64,000 nucleotides of DNA from Olavius algarvensis spirochete endosymbiont (GTDB taxonomy: Bacteria > Spirochaetota > Spirochaetia > DSM-2461), in NCBI GenBank assembly GCA_900608495.1, contig UWYT01000252.1, positions 1 to 64,000 on the forward strand, in the 5' to 3' direction. The translations under genes were made by a program, and so were the position numbers. The stretch's first letter is position 1, and each line of letters starts with the position of its first letter. The notes under the pieces were generated by a model. That model was not told the origin of the DNA. It was given only the letters and a program-made list of their open reading frames with translations, and did not search any database. Shown one piece after another: positions 53,093 through 61,709 of this stretch.

Positions 53093-54479
53093 CTATACCA
53101 TTGAGAGACCGATCAAGTTTCCAATATGATACGTGATATTTAAAATGCCCTGGCTCGAACCATTCCTCTATTCTTTGTTTTTTATAATATTGTTCAATGT
53201 TCTGAAGATCGACAACGCCGCCCTCCTTTTGCATATTGCAATTTCTGATAACATACATTTTTTCCGGCAATTGCGCTTCATCTACTTCGGCTCTCTGAAA
53301 ATATCCGTAGGCTACATAGTTATACTTATACAGAGCAAACCAAGCGCTCGATGGGCCATAAATCATGGCATCTTTGTCTTCCGGAATGATTTTCCTCAGT
53401 CGCTCAACATAATTGGGCCAAGAAAAATCCCTCTGATTCCAAAACAGCCATGCATACTGGGGAATCTGAAACAACAGGAAGCCAGCCATGAAGACAGGTA
53501 GAAAATTCAATCTGGCACTCATATACAGAAGTAACAATATGAAGGGTGGGTATAGGAAAACAATGTATTGGTGATTTGCCCTTGGCAGAAGAATGGAAAA
53601 CAGAAGCATCATACAGATAAAAATAGGAATAAATTTATCATTACGATACTCTCTTCGAATTATGAACACTGAAACTCCTACGGCTATCACTACAAGTTCG
53701 GGCCAATGCCTCCAGGAATAGCTGTGATCGAAAAAGTACTTAAATATTGAATTCCCTCCGATGCGATTCAATGTGTCTGAAAGACCCTCAAGCCATTTAT
53801 AGTGAAGTGCCATATAGTATCCAAAACCCAGCAAACCGCCGAGAAGAAATCGGAATACGTCGGCAGGAGGATATCGGCGATTCTGCTTTGCAGTGCCTAT
53901 CAACTCGCTTAGAACAACACTCAATATATAAAATAAGCCAACCATTCCATAGGGATGGGTTTCGACGGCAACACACAAGCTTATAGCTGAAAAAAACGGA
54001 CGTTTGCAAAGATACAGCGTCAGGGAAAGCGTGGATAGAAACAGCACCAGGGCATCGCTTCGAAGTCGATGTGCCATTCCATAGTACGCCTCCATTAGAA
54101 GCATTATCAATACAAAACTCAGTATAATCGGAGAAGAGTATCCGAGTATTAGAAGATTCTTTCTCCATAGGGCCGCGGCACCAAAAAGAAAGAGCGTTGA
54201 GAGTACATATCCGGCTGGTCTCGACCACGAAGTCGCCGAACCCCATGCTCCATATATAAATGCATAAGTTCTTCCAAAGATCGAGGTTCCCCCATCTCCA
54301 TCAAGATATCCAAATACGGAATCATAGACATCACCCTCAGTCCAATACCCATAGGCCCAAGAAAAACTCCAGGCGTCATCTATGTGTTCATTTCGATAGC
54401 GATTATGAAATGGTATGTATAATACGATTAGGATAATGATTACTGTGAGCACAAGCAATCTTGGAATTCTCTGAGTCAC
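53076..54479 (-). CDS. GT39-like polytopic glycosyltransferase
   Basis: A 467-residue membrane protein with about ten helices. The first loop carries HIDDAW, similar to the acidic pair in the first periplasmic loop of GT39/PMT and ArnT enzymes, which use polyprenyl-phosphate sugars as donors. The C-terminal soluble part (about 375-467) has KDAMIYGPSSAW and is typical in size. It overlaps the GtrB-like gene by four bases and the sulfatase-like gene by 17. GtrB would make the lipid-linked donor this enzyme uses. Substrate unknown. Confidence 0.7.
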   Translation of the reverse strand: MTQRIPRLLVLTVIIILIVLYIPFHNRYRNEHIDDAWSFSWAYGYWTEGDVYDSVFGYLDGDGGTSIFGRTYAFIYGAWGSATSWSRPAGYVLSTLFLFGAAALWRKNLLILGYSSPIILSFVLIMLLMEAYYGMAHRLRSDALVLFLSTLSLTLYLCKRPFFSAISLCVAVETHPYGMVGLFYILSVVLSELIGTAKQNRRYPPADVFRFLLGGLLGFGYYMALHYKWLEGLSDTLNRIGGNSIFKYFFDHSYSWRHWPELVVIAVGVSVFIIRREYRNDKFIPIFICMMLLFSILLPRANHQYIVFLYPPFILLLLYMSARLNFLPVFMAGFLLFQIPQYAWLFWNQRDFSWPNYVERLRKIIPEDKDAMIYGPSSAWFALYKYNYVAYGYFQRAEVDEAQLPEKMYVIRNCNMQKEGGVVDLQNIEQYYKKQRIEEWFEPGHFKYHVSYWKLDRSLNGIDDNNF

Positions 54480-55408
54480 GACTTCTCGTTATCGTTCACA
54501 ATGATATATTCGGGCCTCTCCTTAACCTCATCGAAAATGCAACCGAGGTAGGTCCCTATAATCCCTATAGTAAGGAGCTGGACACCACTAAAAAATATAA
54601 TGATTAGGGTCACAGAAGCCCAGCCGGGCACAGTCGTTATGTATTTAGAGAAATAGGAAACGAATACATACAATGCAAGAATTAACGAAACAGCCACGGT
54701 TACAAGGCCGACATGAAGCGCCACGGTTAGTGGCTTACGACTAATTGCAATCAAACCATCGGTGGCTAGACGCATCATTTTAGTAAGTGGATACTTTGTT
54801 TCTCCTACAGCTCTGGCATCTCTATCATAAAGGAATTCGAGTTGCTTAAACCCCATCCAGGCGAAGAGCCCCCTAAGGTACTTGTTCTTTTCCGACAAGG
54901 ATTTAAAGGTTTTGATCACCCTCTTATCGATAAGTCGAAAATCGCCGGTATCAAGAGGAATTGGATATTCCGAAAGTCTATTTAACAGCCTGCAATAAAG
55001 ACTGGCTGTCCACTTCTTGAATCGATTTTCGCCCTTCCTAATCCTTCTGCGGCCATAGACCATGTTTGCCTTCTCTTTGAGGCACAAAGCCAGCATCTCT
55101 GGAATAAGCTCAGGGGGGTCTTGGAGATCGGCATCGATGATGGCGGCATATTCCCCGCAGGATTGATGTATTCCGGCGCTGACTGCCGCTTGTTGCCCAA
55201 AATTCCGGGAAAAAGAAATGACAGAAACCCTTGAATCCCTGTTGGAAAAATCGCTTAACATGGACACTGTGTCATCAGTACTACCATCATTTACATACAA
55301 TATTTCGCTATCCCAGTGGGCATTGTCAATTACCTTAAGTAAACGTCTGTGAGTCGCTCCTATAACCTGCTCTTCGTTGTAGCAAGGGACAATGATTGTC
55401 AATTTCAT
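54476..55408 (-). CDS. GT2 polyprenyl-phosphate glycosyltransferase (GtrB/DPM1-like)
   Basis: A 310-residue GT-A enzyme with two C-terminal helices (about 230-255 and 265-290). The catalytic part shows LTIIVPCYNEEQVI, YVNDGSTDDT, AAIIDADLQDPPELI (DxD-type) and FRLIDKRVI. Such proteins load glucose or another sugar onto undecaprenyl phosphate. The ATG at 55408 has GGAG seven bases upstream; the TTG just before it is rejected. It lies 116 bases after the DUF6056 gene and precedes a GT39-like gene. A truncated copy of its first codons lies at 57810-57822. Confidence 0.9.
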   Translation of the reverse strand: MKLTIIVPCYNEEQVIGATHRRLLKVIDNAHWDSEILYVNDGSTDDTVSMLSDFSNRDSRVSVISFSRNFGQQAAVSAGIHQSCGEYAAIIDADLQDPPELIPEMLALCLKEKANMVYGRRRIRKGENRFKKWTASLYCRLLNRLSEYPIPLDTGDFRLIDKRVIKTFKSLSEKNKYLRGLFAWMGFKQLEFLYDRDARAVGETKYPLTKMMRLATDGLIAISRKPLTVALHVGLVTVAVSLILALYVFVSYFSKYITTVPGWASVTLIIIFFSGVQLLTIGIIGTYLGCIFDEVKERPEYIIVNDNEKS

Positions 55409-55524
55409 CAAACAGCTCCACTATCATACTTCCATGTATGCCTCAGGTAACTTACATTACATCCTAGGAGAATCAAATTTCATGCTCCCCTGTTGATTTC
55501 TGATTTTTGTCAGGATGTTCATTT

Positions 55525-57351
55525 TTACTTCTTTGACCATCGATAAGTTTCAGATCCTGATTCTACGCTGAATTCAATTCTGTTGATAGCAGAATGCTCT
55601 TTGGGAATTGCGTATACGAATATGTAACTATCCTCAGCCCTGTGAGGTGGAGTCATTATGATTCCTTTGGCTCCAAATTTCCTGAAGAACTTATCCGGTA
55701 ATAGCCCTATGATTCTTTTATGCAGCGATCCTGAATATGTGTAATAGAAACGAAAGGATAAGTTGTCCCAATTGACATCCAAGCCTTTGTTTGCGCTGAG
55801 ACGGAAATACAAAAAACATCGCCTGGCATCGCAGTACTTGGAAATATCAATCAATTTCACATCACCTAAATCTCTATTTGCAGACAACCAAGGTTCAGAT
55901 TCATAGTAGTACTCAAGTCCTGGTTCCTTCCCGAACACAGCATCAAATCCGTAGTAGTTTGCAACAGCCTCGTTTACCCAATAACTCGAACTACCTTTAA
56001 TATCTCTTTCAAAAACCCGCTGATTAAATCGCATGCTTGGGAGCGGCCATTCCGCTGTCGATTCATCATTTTCCAGCGCCGCTCTGGCAATAGACTTTCG
56101 CTCCTTATCCAATACTCTCCATTCCCAATATGAGATTCCATCTGAGAAAGCCAGAACTATCGATATGGCAGAGAATGCGATTAGAATCCAGACTAAAACC
56201 CGCCTAGTGACTAGACTTGGATTTGACAGGAGTGAAAGAATGGAGCATATAAAAAACGCTGATGATGCAAAGCTGGATCTCATTGGCAACGTTGGGGAAA
56301 CCAGCATCAATCCGTTATTGAAAAAACCAGCTCCTATAAAAACCCAGGTTGTCCAATCGATACGACCTAACTTCTTAAGTGCCACCAAAACTAAAACCAG
56401 CAATAAGAGCAGGATTTCCCATGAAAAAATATGTAATTTCACATAGTGTGGAATATTGTTGACAAGTAAGGAAAAGAATGTTCCATCTACACCAAAGTAT
56501 TCTGCCCTAATTGTATTTCCGGGCGCCGCAACCAATAGAATATAGCCGGCAAGATAGGCTAAGAAACCCGGTATCTGCCAAGATATCCGCCTGAATCCTT
56601 TTTCCTGCCTGAAAAAAAGAATCAAAAAAATATCAGGCCCGTAAGTGAGGTGGACTCGTACCCACACCCGGCAAAAAATCCCATCAATACATGCAAAATC
56701 AAGATTGGAAAACTGTTTCTGGTATATAGCGTTATGGAAAGTCTCAGGAGTAGTAGAATAAAAAAAAAGTATCCAGAGATAATTAACACTGCCCATGAGC
56801 CAAAGCGTTGTCTCCCCCAGAGTCCGAACAAATAGCCAGAAAAGATAAAAGCTGATAAGAAACAGCATCCACCTCGGTCGCCCGTAATCAGATCTGCCGC
56901 CATTTATGCTCGCAGCTGTTGAATTACTCCCGCCCCAGTACCTGCTCCTACCAAAATCAACGAGCAACAGATTTAATCCCAAAAAAACGCAGGTGTTTAA
57001 GAAACGAAAAACCGTGGTTTGCCATTTCCCCAGCAACGCCAATTGCCCTATGCCCGCGGCAACAATTCGCCCTCCCCAAGTTTGATATAAATTCCGACCC
57101 GATATTATTACATCTGTTAACGATTCTAGATGCCGGGATGTACCGAAGACCAGGGAGTATCTGTAGTCATCTGCATATAATGGAATGCAAAGATTTAAAT
57201 AGAGATACCAGGAGTCAACTAGTACTATCGATAGCCAAAAATAATACTGTCCTGCGTACCTGGAGCCACTAATCGGAAAACGATTATGCTGGAATATCTT
57301 GCGCACGAAACTATTCCCGGGAACAGTATTGACATCAGATTTCGCTGCCAT
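55525..57351 (-). CDS. DUF6056/GtrC-like membrane protein with two compensating frameshifts
   Basis: A 608-residue polytopic membrane protein. LYADDYRYS near residue 50 (acidic pair), then YQTWGGRIVA and WLMGSVNYLWI are typical of DUF6056 proteins, often partnered by GtrA and GtrB. The ATG at 57351 follows a strong GGAGGGAGGAG. Residues about 195-242 read as unlikely, cysteine- and histidine-rich sequence; dropping one T from the nine-T run (56760-56768) and adding one to the seven-T run (56624-56630) yields continuous hydrophobic sequence LFFILLLLRLSITLY and FFAGCGYESTSLTGLIFFLI instead. So the current frame is probably two indels away from the ancestral one. Eight C (57387-57394) precede the ribosome site. 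Confidence 0.75.
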   Translation of the reverse strand: MAAKSDVNTVPGNSFVRKIFQHNRFPISGSRYAGQYYFWLSIVLVDSWYLYLNLCIPLYADDYRYSLVFGTSRHLESLTDVIISGRNLYQTWGGRIVAAGIGQLALLGKWQTTVFRFLNTCVFLGLNLLLVDFGRSRYWGGSNSTAASINGGRSDYGRPRWMLFLISFYLFWLFVRTLGETTLWLMGSVNYLWILFFYSTTPETFHNAIYQKQFSNLDFACIDGIFCRVWVRVHLTYGPDIFLILFFRQEKGFRRISWQIPGFLAYLAGYILLVAAPGNTIRAEYFGVDGTFFSLLVNNIPHYVKLHIFSWEILLLLLVLVLVALKKLGRIDWTTWVFIGAGFFNNGLMLVSPTLPMRSSFASSAFFICSILSLLSNPSLVTRRVLVWILIAFSAISIVLAFSDGISYWEWRVLDKERKSIARAALENDESTAEWPLPSMRFNQRVFERDIKGSSSYWVNEAVANYYGFDAVFGKEPGLEYYYESEPWLSANRDLGDVKLIDISKYCDARRCFLYFRLSANKGLDVNWDNLSFRFYYTYSGSLHKRIIGLLPDKFFRKFGAKGIIMTPPHRAEDSYIFVYAIPKEHSAINRIEFSVESGSETYRWSKK

Positions 57352-57422
57352 TCTACTCCTCCCTCCACAAAAAATCAAGCTGGGCACCCCCCCCGAAGTT
57401 ACACCATCGTCAGTCAAAACAA

Positions 57423-57822
57423 ACCGATAACATTCCAGGCGGACAATTCTTAGACTTCATAAAAACTCGCCGCCAGATAATACCTATAAATCTCTCAACT
57501 AATCAATTAGAAGATTCTGGAAAAATCTCTCGCCAAATTCTCGCCGATAGTGCTTGGTTTAAATTACGGCGGTGTAGCCTGAATTTTCTAATTAATGATT
57601 GACTTTCATTGCATGCGCTGCGTAATTTTGGAGTGGAAATGCTATCGGATGCCCATTTGAGAGTTTCGGAATCCCATATGCAAACACACAAAATCTTTCG
57701 GAATCCCGAGAAATCCTGAGTATGCAGACGTGAAATCATAAACATCGCCCTCGATCTCAACACTGATTCGACTTTATAATCTATTTCTCGTTGTAGCAGG
57801 GGGAAATCACTGTCAATTTCAT
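57423..57822 (-). pseudogene. relic of a GtrB-like GT2 gene (first 13 codons recognisable)
   Basis: Directly after the fusion gene, an ATG at 57822 overlapping its TGA (ATGA) begins MKLTVISPCYNEK and then stops at TAG. This matches the start of the GtrB-like gene at 55408 (MKLTIIVPCYNEE); about 38 of the first 48 bases agree by eye. After that the similarity is gone and all frames are broken, so the next 380 bases look like decayed DNA. A 107-codon frame across the region (57503-57826) resembles nothing. It suggests deletion of most of a second gtrB. The end coordinate is approximate. Confidence 0.55.
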
Positions 57823-59636
57823 GCAAGAAGTTCCTGTTTTATCGCGGCCACAAGTTTATTGTTATCCAATTTATTTCTAATCGCTAATCTGATATACTGC
57901 TTGTTGTTCGGAATACCAAGTTTTCCCGTAAGATCCTTGATAAACACTCCATGTTTAATGAGAAGTGCTCTTGTGAACTCCGTAGCTGTCATTCCTCCAA
58001 GAATCTCACAGGTAACAAAATTTGCCTGTGAAGGTATCGCCCTGATTTGAGGAATTACAGAAAGCTCACTACAGAATCGTTTTCTCTCTCTGACAATCTT
58101 TCTACATGCATTTACGTACTTATCCTTATATTTGCTAATTATTTGGAGAAAAAATTCCGCTAATGAGTTGATATTCCATATTGAAAGTCCCCTCTTAATC
58201 TCGTCCAGGTAGGCTATATTGGAACTCGCTGCCACCCCTAACCTAAGCCCTGGGATTCCATAACTCTTACTTATGCTCTTTATCACTATCAGATTCGGGA
58301 ACGTCTTGAGAATTGCATCGGCAATAAGCGTATCCTCTTCGCCCTCAGTTGAGAAATCCACAAAGGATTCATCCAATATCAGTTGTATACCTTTTGTCAA
58401 AAAATACTCGAGGAGTTTTAGTACATCCTTTTTCTCTATGAAATTGCCGCTTGGATTATCGGGATTAATCAATACTAATCTGCTAAGACCCTTTGAGAAC
58501 TCCTTCAACTCATCTATTCCATATCTGAAGTCCATATTGTCAGGGTTATAGAATTTTGCACTTTTCTTTTCAATTCGTTGATGATACTCGTTGAATGTCG
58601 GCGTAACAAATCCAGTAATAATGCCGGTTTTTTTCATAATGATATTTATTAACTCGGCGGCTCCGTTTCCCGTGACAATGTACTCCTTACTGGTATTGAA
58701 AAGTTTAGAAGCCAGGAGGTTCTGAACATCAATGCCTGATGGGTATTCAGAAAGCAATATATCGAAGTTACTTCTAAGTTCTTCCAGAAGTCTGCGATTT
58801 GGGAAAAAGGGATTTACCAGATAGCAGAAATCCGTTAATCCGGGATAACGCCAATATCCACCGAAACGGTTCTGTATTTTTTCTAGTTTTTCCTCTTCGC
58901 TCGAGAAGAGTATCTCGGCATCATCCAAGTCTTGTTTATCATCTATTTCATACCAAAGATCTTTTTCGTCCAGGACGCAGGCACGCAGTTCGCCATTATC
59001 AAGAAAGTTAATCACACTTAGCACTTGCTCGTAATACTCATTATATCCTATGGATTTGAGATAAGCTTCCAAAAAAGGTAGACACTTATTTTTGGAAAAA
59101 TCTACAGAAAATTTGTATATATTGACAGTTTTGAAATACTTCTCTACCTTTTGAAAACTGAAATTCCCTCCTGATACAAACTCCTTGATTCGCCTATGTT
59201 TATCAATCCTAACTACTGTTCCATTCATCCATGATTGAAATCTTGACACCAGAACTAAGGAAGCCCAGGAATCGTTAATTATTCTTGGCAGTACATCGCT
59301 GCTAAAAATCAGATCGCTTTCTAAGAGCAGGGTTTCCTCTTCAAGTAGCAGGTGTCTGGCAAGATATAGGGAATAAATATTGTTGGTTTTGTCATAAATT
59401 GGGTTTTCAACATAGATGATTTTTACTCCGTTCCATGAGCTACCGACATAGGATTTAACTTTCTCACCCTTGTATCCAACTACCAGAATAATTCGACTAA
59501 TCTCATGCCGAGTCAGGTTATTTAGCATCCTGTCTATAAGTGTGGTTCCACCAATCCGAACCATACATTTTGTGTTATCGTCAGTATATTCCCCAAGTCG
59601 CTTCCCCATTCCGGCGGCAAGAATCATTGCCTGCAT
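57819..59636 (-). CDS. bifunctional nucleotidyltransferase / PLP-dependent (HisC/CobD-fold) enzyme
   Basis: A 605-residue fusion. Residues 1-240 form a LicC/RfbA-type NTP transferase: ILAAGMGKRLGEYTDDNTKCMV (nucleotide loop) and ESDLIFSSDVL. Residues about 255-605 form a type I PLP fold as in HisC and CobD: NPDNPSGNF, ILDESFVDFS and SISKSYGIPGLRLG, where the second serine-lysine gives the PLP lysine near 457. The closest known parallels are phosphonate PntC fusions and CobD-like serine-phosphate decarboxylases of capsule loci. It could decarboxylate or transaminate a phospho-amino acid and then activate it with CTP. Start at 59636 uses a TAATG overlap with the YidC-like gene; a longer frame to 59708 is rejected. 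Confidence 0.83.
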   Translation of the reverse strand: MQAMILAAGMGKRLGEYTDDNTKCMVRIGGTTLIDRMLNNLTRHEISRIILVVGYKGEKVKSYVGSSWNGVKIIYVENPIYDKTNNIYSLYLARHLLLEEETLLLESDLIFSSDVLPRIINDSWASLVLVSRFQSWMNGTVVRIDKHRRIKEFVSGGNFSFQKVEKYFKTVNIYKFSVDFSKNKCLPFLEAYLKSIGYNEYYEQVLSVINFLDNGELRACVLDEKDLWYEIDDKQDLDDAEILFSSEEEKLEKIQNRFGGYWRYPGLTDFCYLVNPFFPNRRLLEELRSNFDILLSEYPSGIDVQNLLASKLFNTSKEYIVTGNGAAELINIIMKKTGIITGFVTPTFNEYHQRIEKKSAKFYNPDNMDFRYGIDELKEFSKGLSRLVLINPDNPSGNFIEKKDVLKLLEYFLTKGIQLILDESFVDFSTEGEEDTLIADAILKTFPNLIVIKSISKSYGIPGLRLGVAASSNIAYLDEIKRGLSIWNINSLAEFFLQIISKYKDKYVNACRKIVRERKRFCSELSVIPQIRAIPSQANFVTCEILGGMTATEFTRALLIKHGVFIKDLTGKLGIPNNKQYIRLAIRNKLDNNKLVAAIKQELLA

Positions 59637-60316
59637 TAGCTGTTCCCGTTTTGGATAAAGCTGTGTATCAAGTTTTTGACCAGCGAGTAGAAGTTGCTTG
59701 TAGTCCAATATAGTACAAGTCCGGAAGCGGCATTATAAAGCAAAAGCAGAAATACTGCCGCAACTATGAGAAGCTTAACCCTCTCGCCAACCCCAAAATC
59801 TCTCGCATACACAAGGGATGATAGAATGTTGAGTAGTGTCATTATAACAGGCAACACGTTAACCGACAGACTTGCAAATTTGAAAACAGCATCGGGGCGC
59901 CCCAGATTTTCGAAAAAAAGAAACGAAACACTCTCCAGTATAGGATTATGAGATAGAAGCGTGTATGCCGCAAAGAAAAAAGGGATTTGTATCAGAAATC
60001 CGAAACTGGTTCGAAGGCTCTTTATCGGGTGGTAATTGAACTCCCTATATAGCTCTACTGTTTTTTTATAGCGATCCTCTCCTTTGCAGGCTTCCTTTAT
60101 TGCTGCTAGCCGCGGCGCCAGGGTACGCTGCAAGCGCCTTTCGGTATCCTGCCATTTTTCCGCAAGGTAGTAGAGAGGCAGCAACGCCGTATTAACAACA
60201 AGACTAAGTACGATAATACTGATTCCAACATTGTCCGTCAGGGAAGTGGTTCCTTGAAAAACTAGATTCATGAGGAATCTAAGAGGTGCGATAAAGATTA
60301 GTTCAAAGATTCCCAT
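59636..60316 (-). CDS. YidC/Oxa1-family membrane protein in a polysaccharide cluster
   Basis: A 226-residue protein with five hydrophobic segments and the Oxa1/YidC core: ISIIVLSLVVNTALLPLYYLAEKWQDTERRLQRTLAP, then a charged loop LAAIKEACKGEDRYKKTVELYREFNYHPI, FLIQIPFFFAAYTLL, and the final SGLVLYWTTSNFYSLVKNLI. It lacks the large periplasmic domain of Gram-negative YidC. General YidC is normally next to rpmH/rnpA; here it is in a glycan cluster between a small membrane protein and a CTP-type enzyme, so it is probably a paralogue dedicated to a membrane protein of this cluster. Confidence 0.85.
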   Translation of the reverse strand: MGIFELIFIAPLRFLMNLVFQGTTSLTDNVGISIIVLSLVVNTALLPLYYLAEKWQDTERRLQRTLAPRLAAIKEACKGEDRYKKTVELYREFNYHPIKSLRTSFGFLIQIPFFFAAYTLLSHNPILESVSFLFFENLGRPDAVFKFASLSVNVLPVIMTLLNILSSLVYARDFGVGERVKLLIVAAVFLLLLYNAASGLVLYWTTSNFYSLVKNLIHSFIQNGNS

Positions 60317-60328
60317 GCTATTCAGCGA

Positions 60329-60544
60329 CTACTTTTTGTCGACTTTTTCCCTGTCTTCGGCCTTCTTGCCCTTTTTGAGAAGTCCGAACAATTTGAAGAA
60401 CCACCCCTTGAAAATGAACACCAGCGTCGCAACTGCGCCTATGATAGCCGAAACAACCATGCTTCCGGTACCTGGATCAAGGTAGGCAAAGACAGGAAAT
60501 ATGGAAATCATTAGAAGAAAGAAGCTGAAATACAAAATTCGCAA
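60329..60544 (-). CDS. small exported membrane protein with LDPGTGS motif
   Basis: A 71-residue protein. From a TTG at 60544, with GGAGGG eight bases before it, the product starts RILYFSFFLLMISIFPVFA, a signal-peptide-like segment, followed by YLDPGTGSMVVSAIIGAVATLVFIF, a motif I recall from small proteins next to surface-polymer genes, and ends in a basic tail (KKGKKAEDREKVDKK). A longer frame to 60610 would precede that ribosome site. It lies between the TagF-like and YidC-like genes. Function unknown; insertion by the neighbouring YidC is a guess. Confidence 0.72.
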   Translation of the reverse strand: MRILYFSFFLLMISIFPVFAYLDPGTGSMVVSAIIGAVATLVFIFKGWFFKLFGLLKKGKKAEDREKVDKK

Positions 60545-60584
60545 TATCTTATCCCTCCATCGGGTATTATGGGAAAACAAGTAG

Positions 60585-61709
60585 CTATGGGGAAGCCTCC
60601 AGCAGTTCAATCAGCTGTTTTGCGGCAACTTCCCCCGCATGATTAAAATTAAATATTGATGTTTCTCTCAGTTCTCTCATTTCATTTCTCAGATTTCTCC
60701 GCGATAAAATATTCATAATGATTTTTGGAAGCATATCCAAGTTATCATCCGATACAACGGCCCCAAGGGATCGTCCAATCTCCCGTTCCCAGACAGGCCC
60801 TTCAAGGTCTTCATGTTCGAAGTTCTTGATATCAAGTTCATAATCCAATGTAATCACAGGTTTCTCATACACGAATGCATAGTCGAAAATGACACCCGAA
60901 AGATCCGAAACCATGATATCCGAAAAAAGCATGCTCTTATGGCCAGATGAATCGAAATCCCAACTAATATGTTCAATGCTCTTGCTCGCCGTTTCCAGTT
61001 CAGTTATCAATGAAATCTCTGATTTCAATTGTTGGGGATGGGGACGAATAATGATATCAAGCCCTGTACTCGCTAGAACATCTATTAGCCTCATACGATA
61101 TCGAGTAAGTGCACTGTTGGAACCCCAGGTAGGGGCCAATAGGATGTTTGCTCTCTCTTTTTGGCGATCCCTTCTTGAGCTTTTTAACTGGGCGTTCAAT
61201 ACATCCATATAGGGTAACCCTGTTTTTGTTAGAAGCTTCGGCTTGCTATTCCTAATCTTCTCGAGCCTTCTAATCTCGTCAATCTGATGTTCCCCTGAGC
61301 ACATCACAGTGTCAAAATGATCGAAGGAGAATTTACGGTAGAAAGATACACCCGTAGGTGAATGAATCACATGGATGTAGTGCTTGACATTGGGTGACCG
61401 TTTAATCGTAAGCGTTTGGAGACCAGGCGTCGTCATAACCACAAGATTTGCTCTTAGCATGTTCATGAAGTATATGAAGCCCATTCCACGTCCTAAACAA
61501 AAACTCACGACATTCTCTGAATCCAGACATAAACCTGGATCGTCATTGTCCATCGTGAGATAGGCAAACGCTCTGTTCTTCTTGAGCAGGGATTTAATTA
61601 TCGGAGCCATGGTATTCCAGTAATTGCCGCCTTCGGAAAAAAAAACTATTTCGCGATATTTTTTAGGCAATCCATGGAATTTCTTGAGTAGGCGTATGGT
61701 TTTTAGCAT
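60585..61709 (-). CDS. TagF/TagB-like CDP-alcohol phosphotransferase
   Basis: A 374-residue GT-B-fold protein similar to CDP-glycerol:poly(glycerophosphate) glycerophosphotransferases. Motifs: FFSEGGNYWNTMAPIIKSL, HYIHVIHSPTGVSFY near residue 113, ILLAPTWGSNS near 187, IIRPHPQQL near 220 and SDIMVSDLSGVIFDYAFVYEKPVITLDYE near 265-290. These enzymes build polyol-phosphate chains or add phospho-alcohol units. The ATG overlaps the end of the GT gene upstream. The substrate need not be CDP-glycerol; the neighbouring nucleotidyltransferase could supply another CDP-linked group. Confidence 0.83.
   Translation of the reverse strand: MLKTIRLLKKFHGLPKKYREIVFFSEGGNYWNTMAPIIKSLLKKNRAFAYLTMDNDDPGLCLDSENVVSFCLGRGMGFIYFMNMLRANLVVMTTPGLQTLTIKRSPNVKHYIHVIHSPTGVSFYRKFSFDHFDTVMCSGEHQIDEIRRLEKIRNSKPKLLTKTGLPYMDVLNAQLKSSRRDRQKERANILLAPTWGSNSALTRYRMRLIDVLASTGLDIIIRPHPQQLKSEISLITELETASKSIEHISWDFDSSGHKSMLFSDIMVSDLSGVIFDYAFVYEKPVITLDYELDIKNFEHEDLEGPVWEREIGRSLGAVVSDDNLDMLPKIIMNILSRRNLRNEMRELRETSIFNFNHAGEVAAKQLIELLEASP

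Noticed and set aside
57503-57826. 107-codon minus-strand open frame between the fusion gene and DUF6056
   Set aside because: It starts inside the fusion gene in another frame, has no ribosome site, and covers the GT2 relic; treated as decayed DNA.
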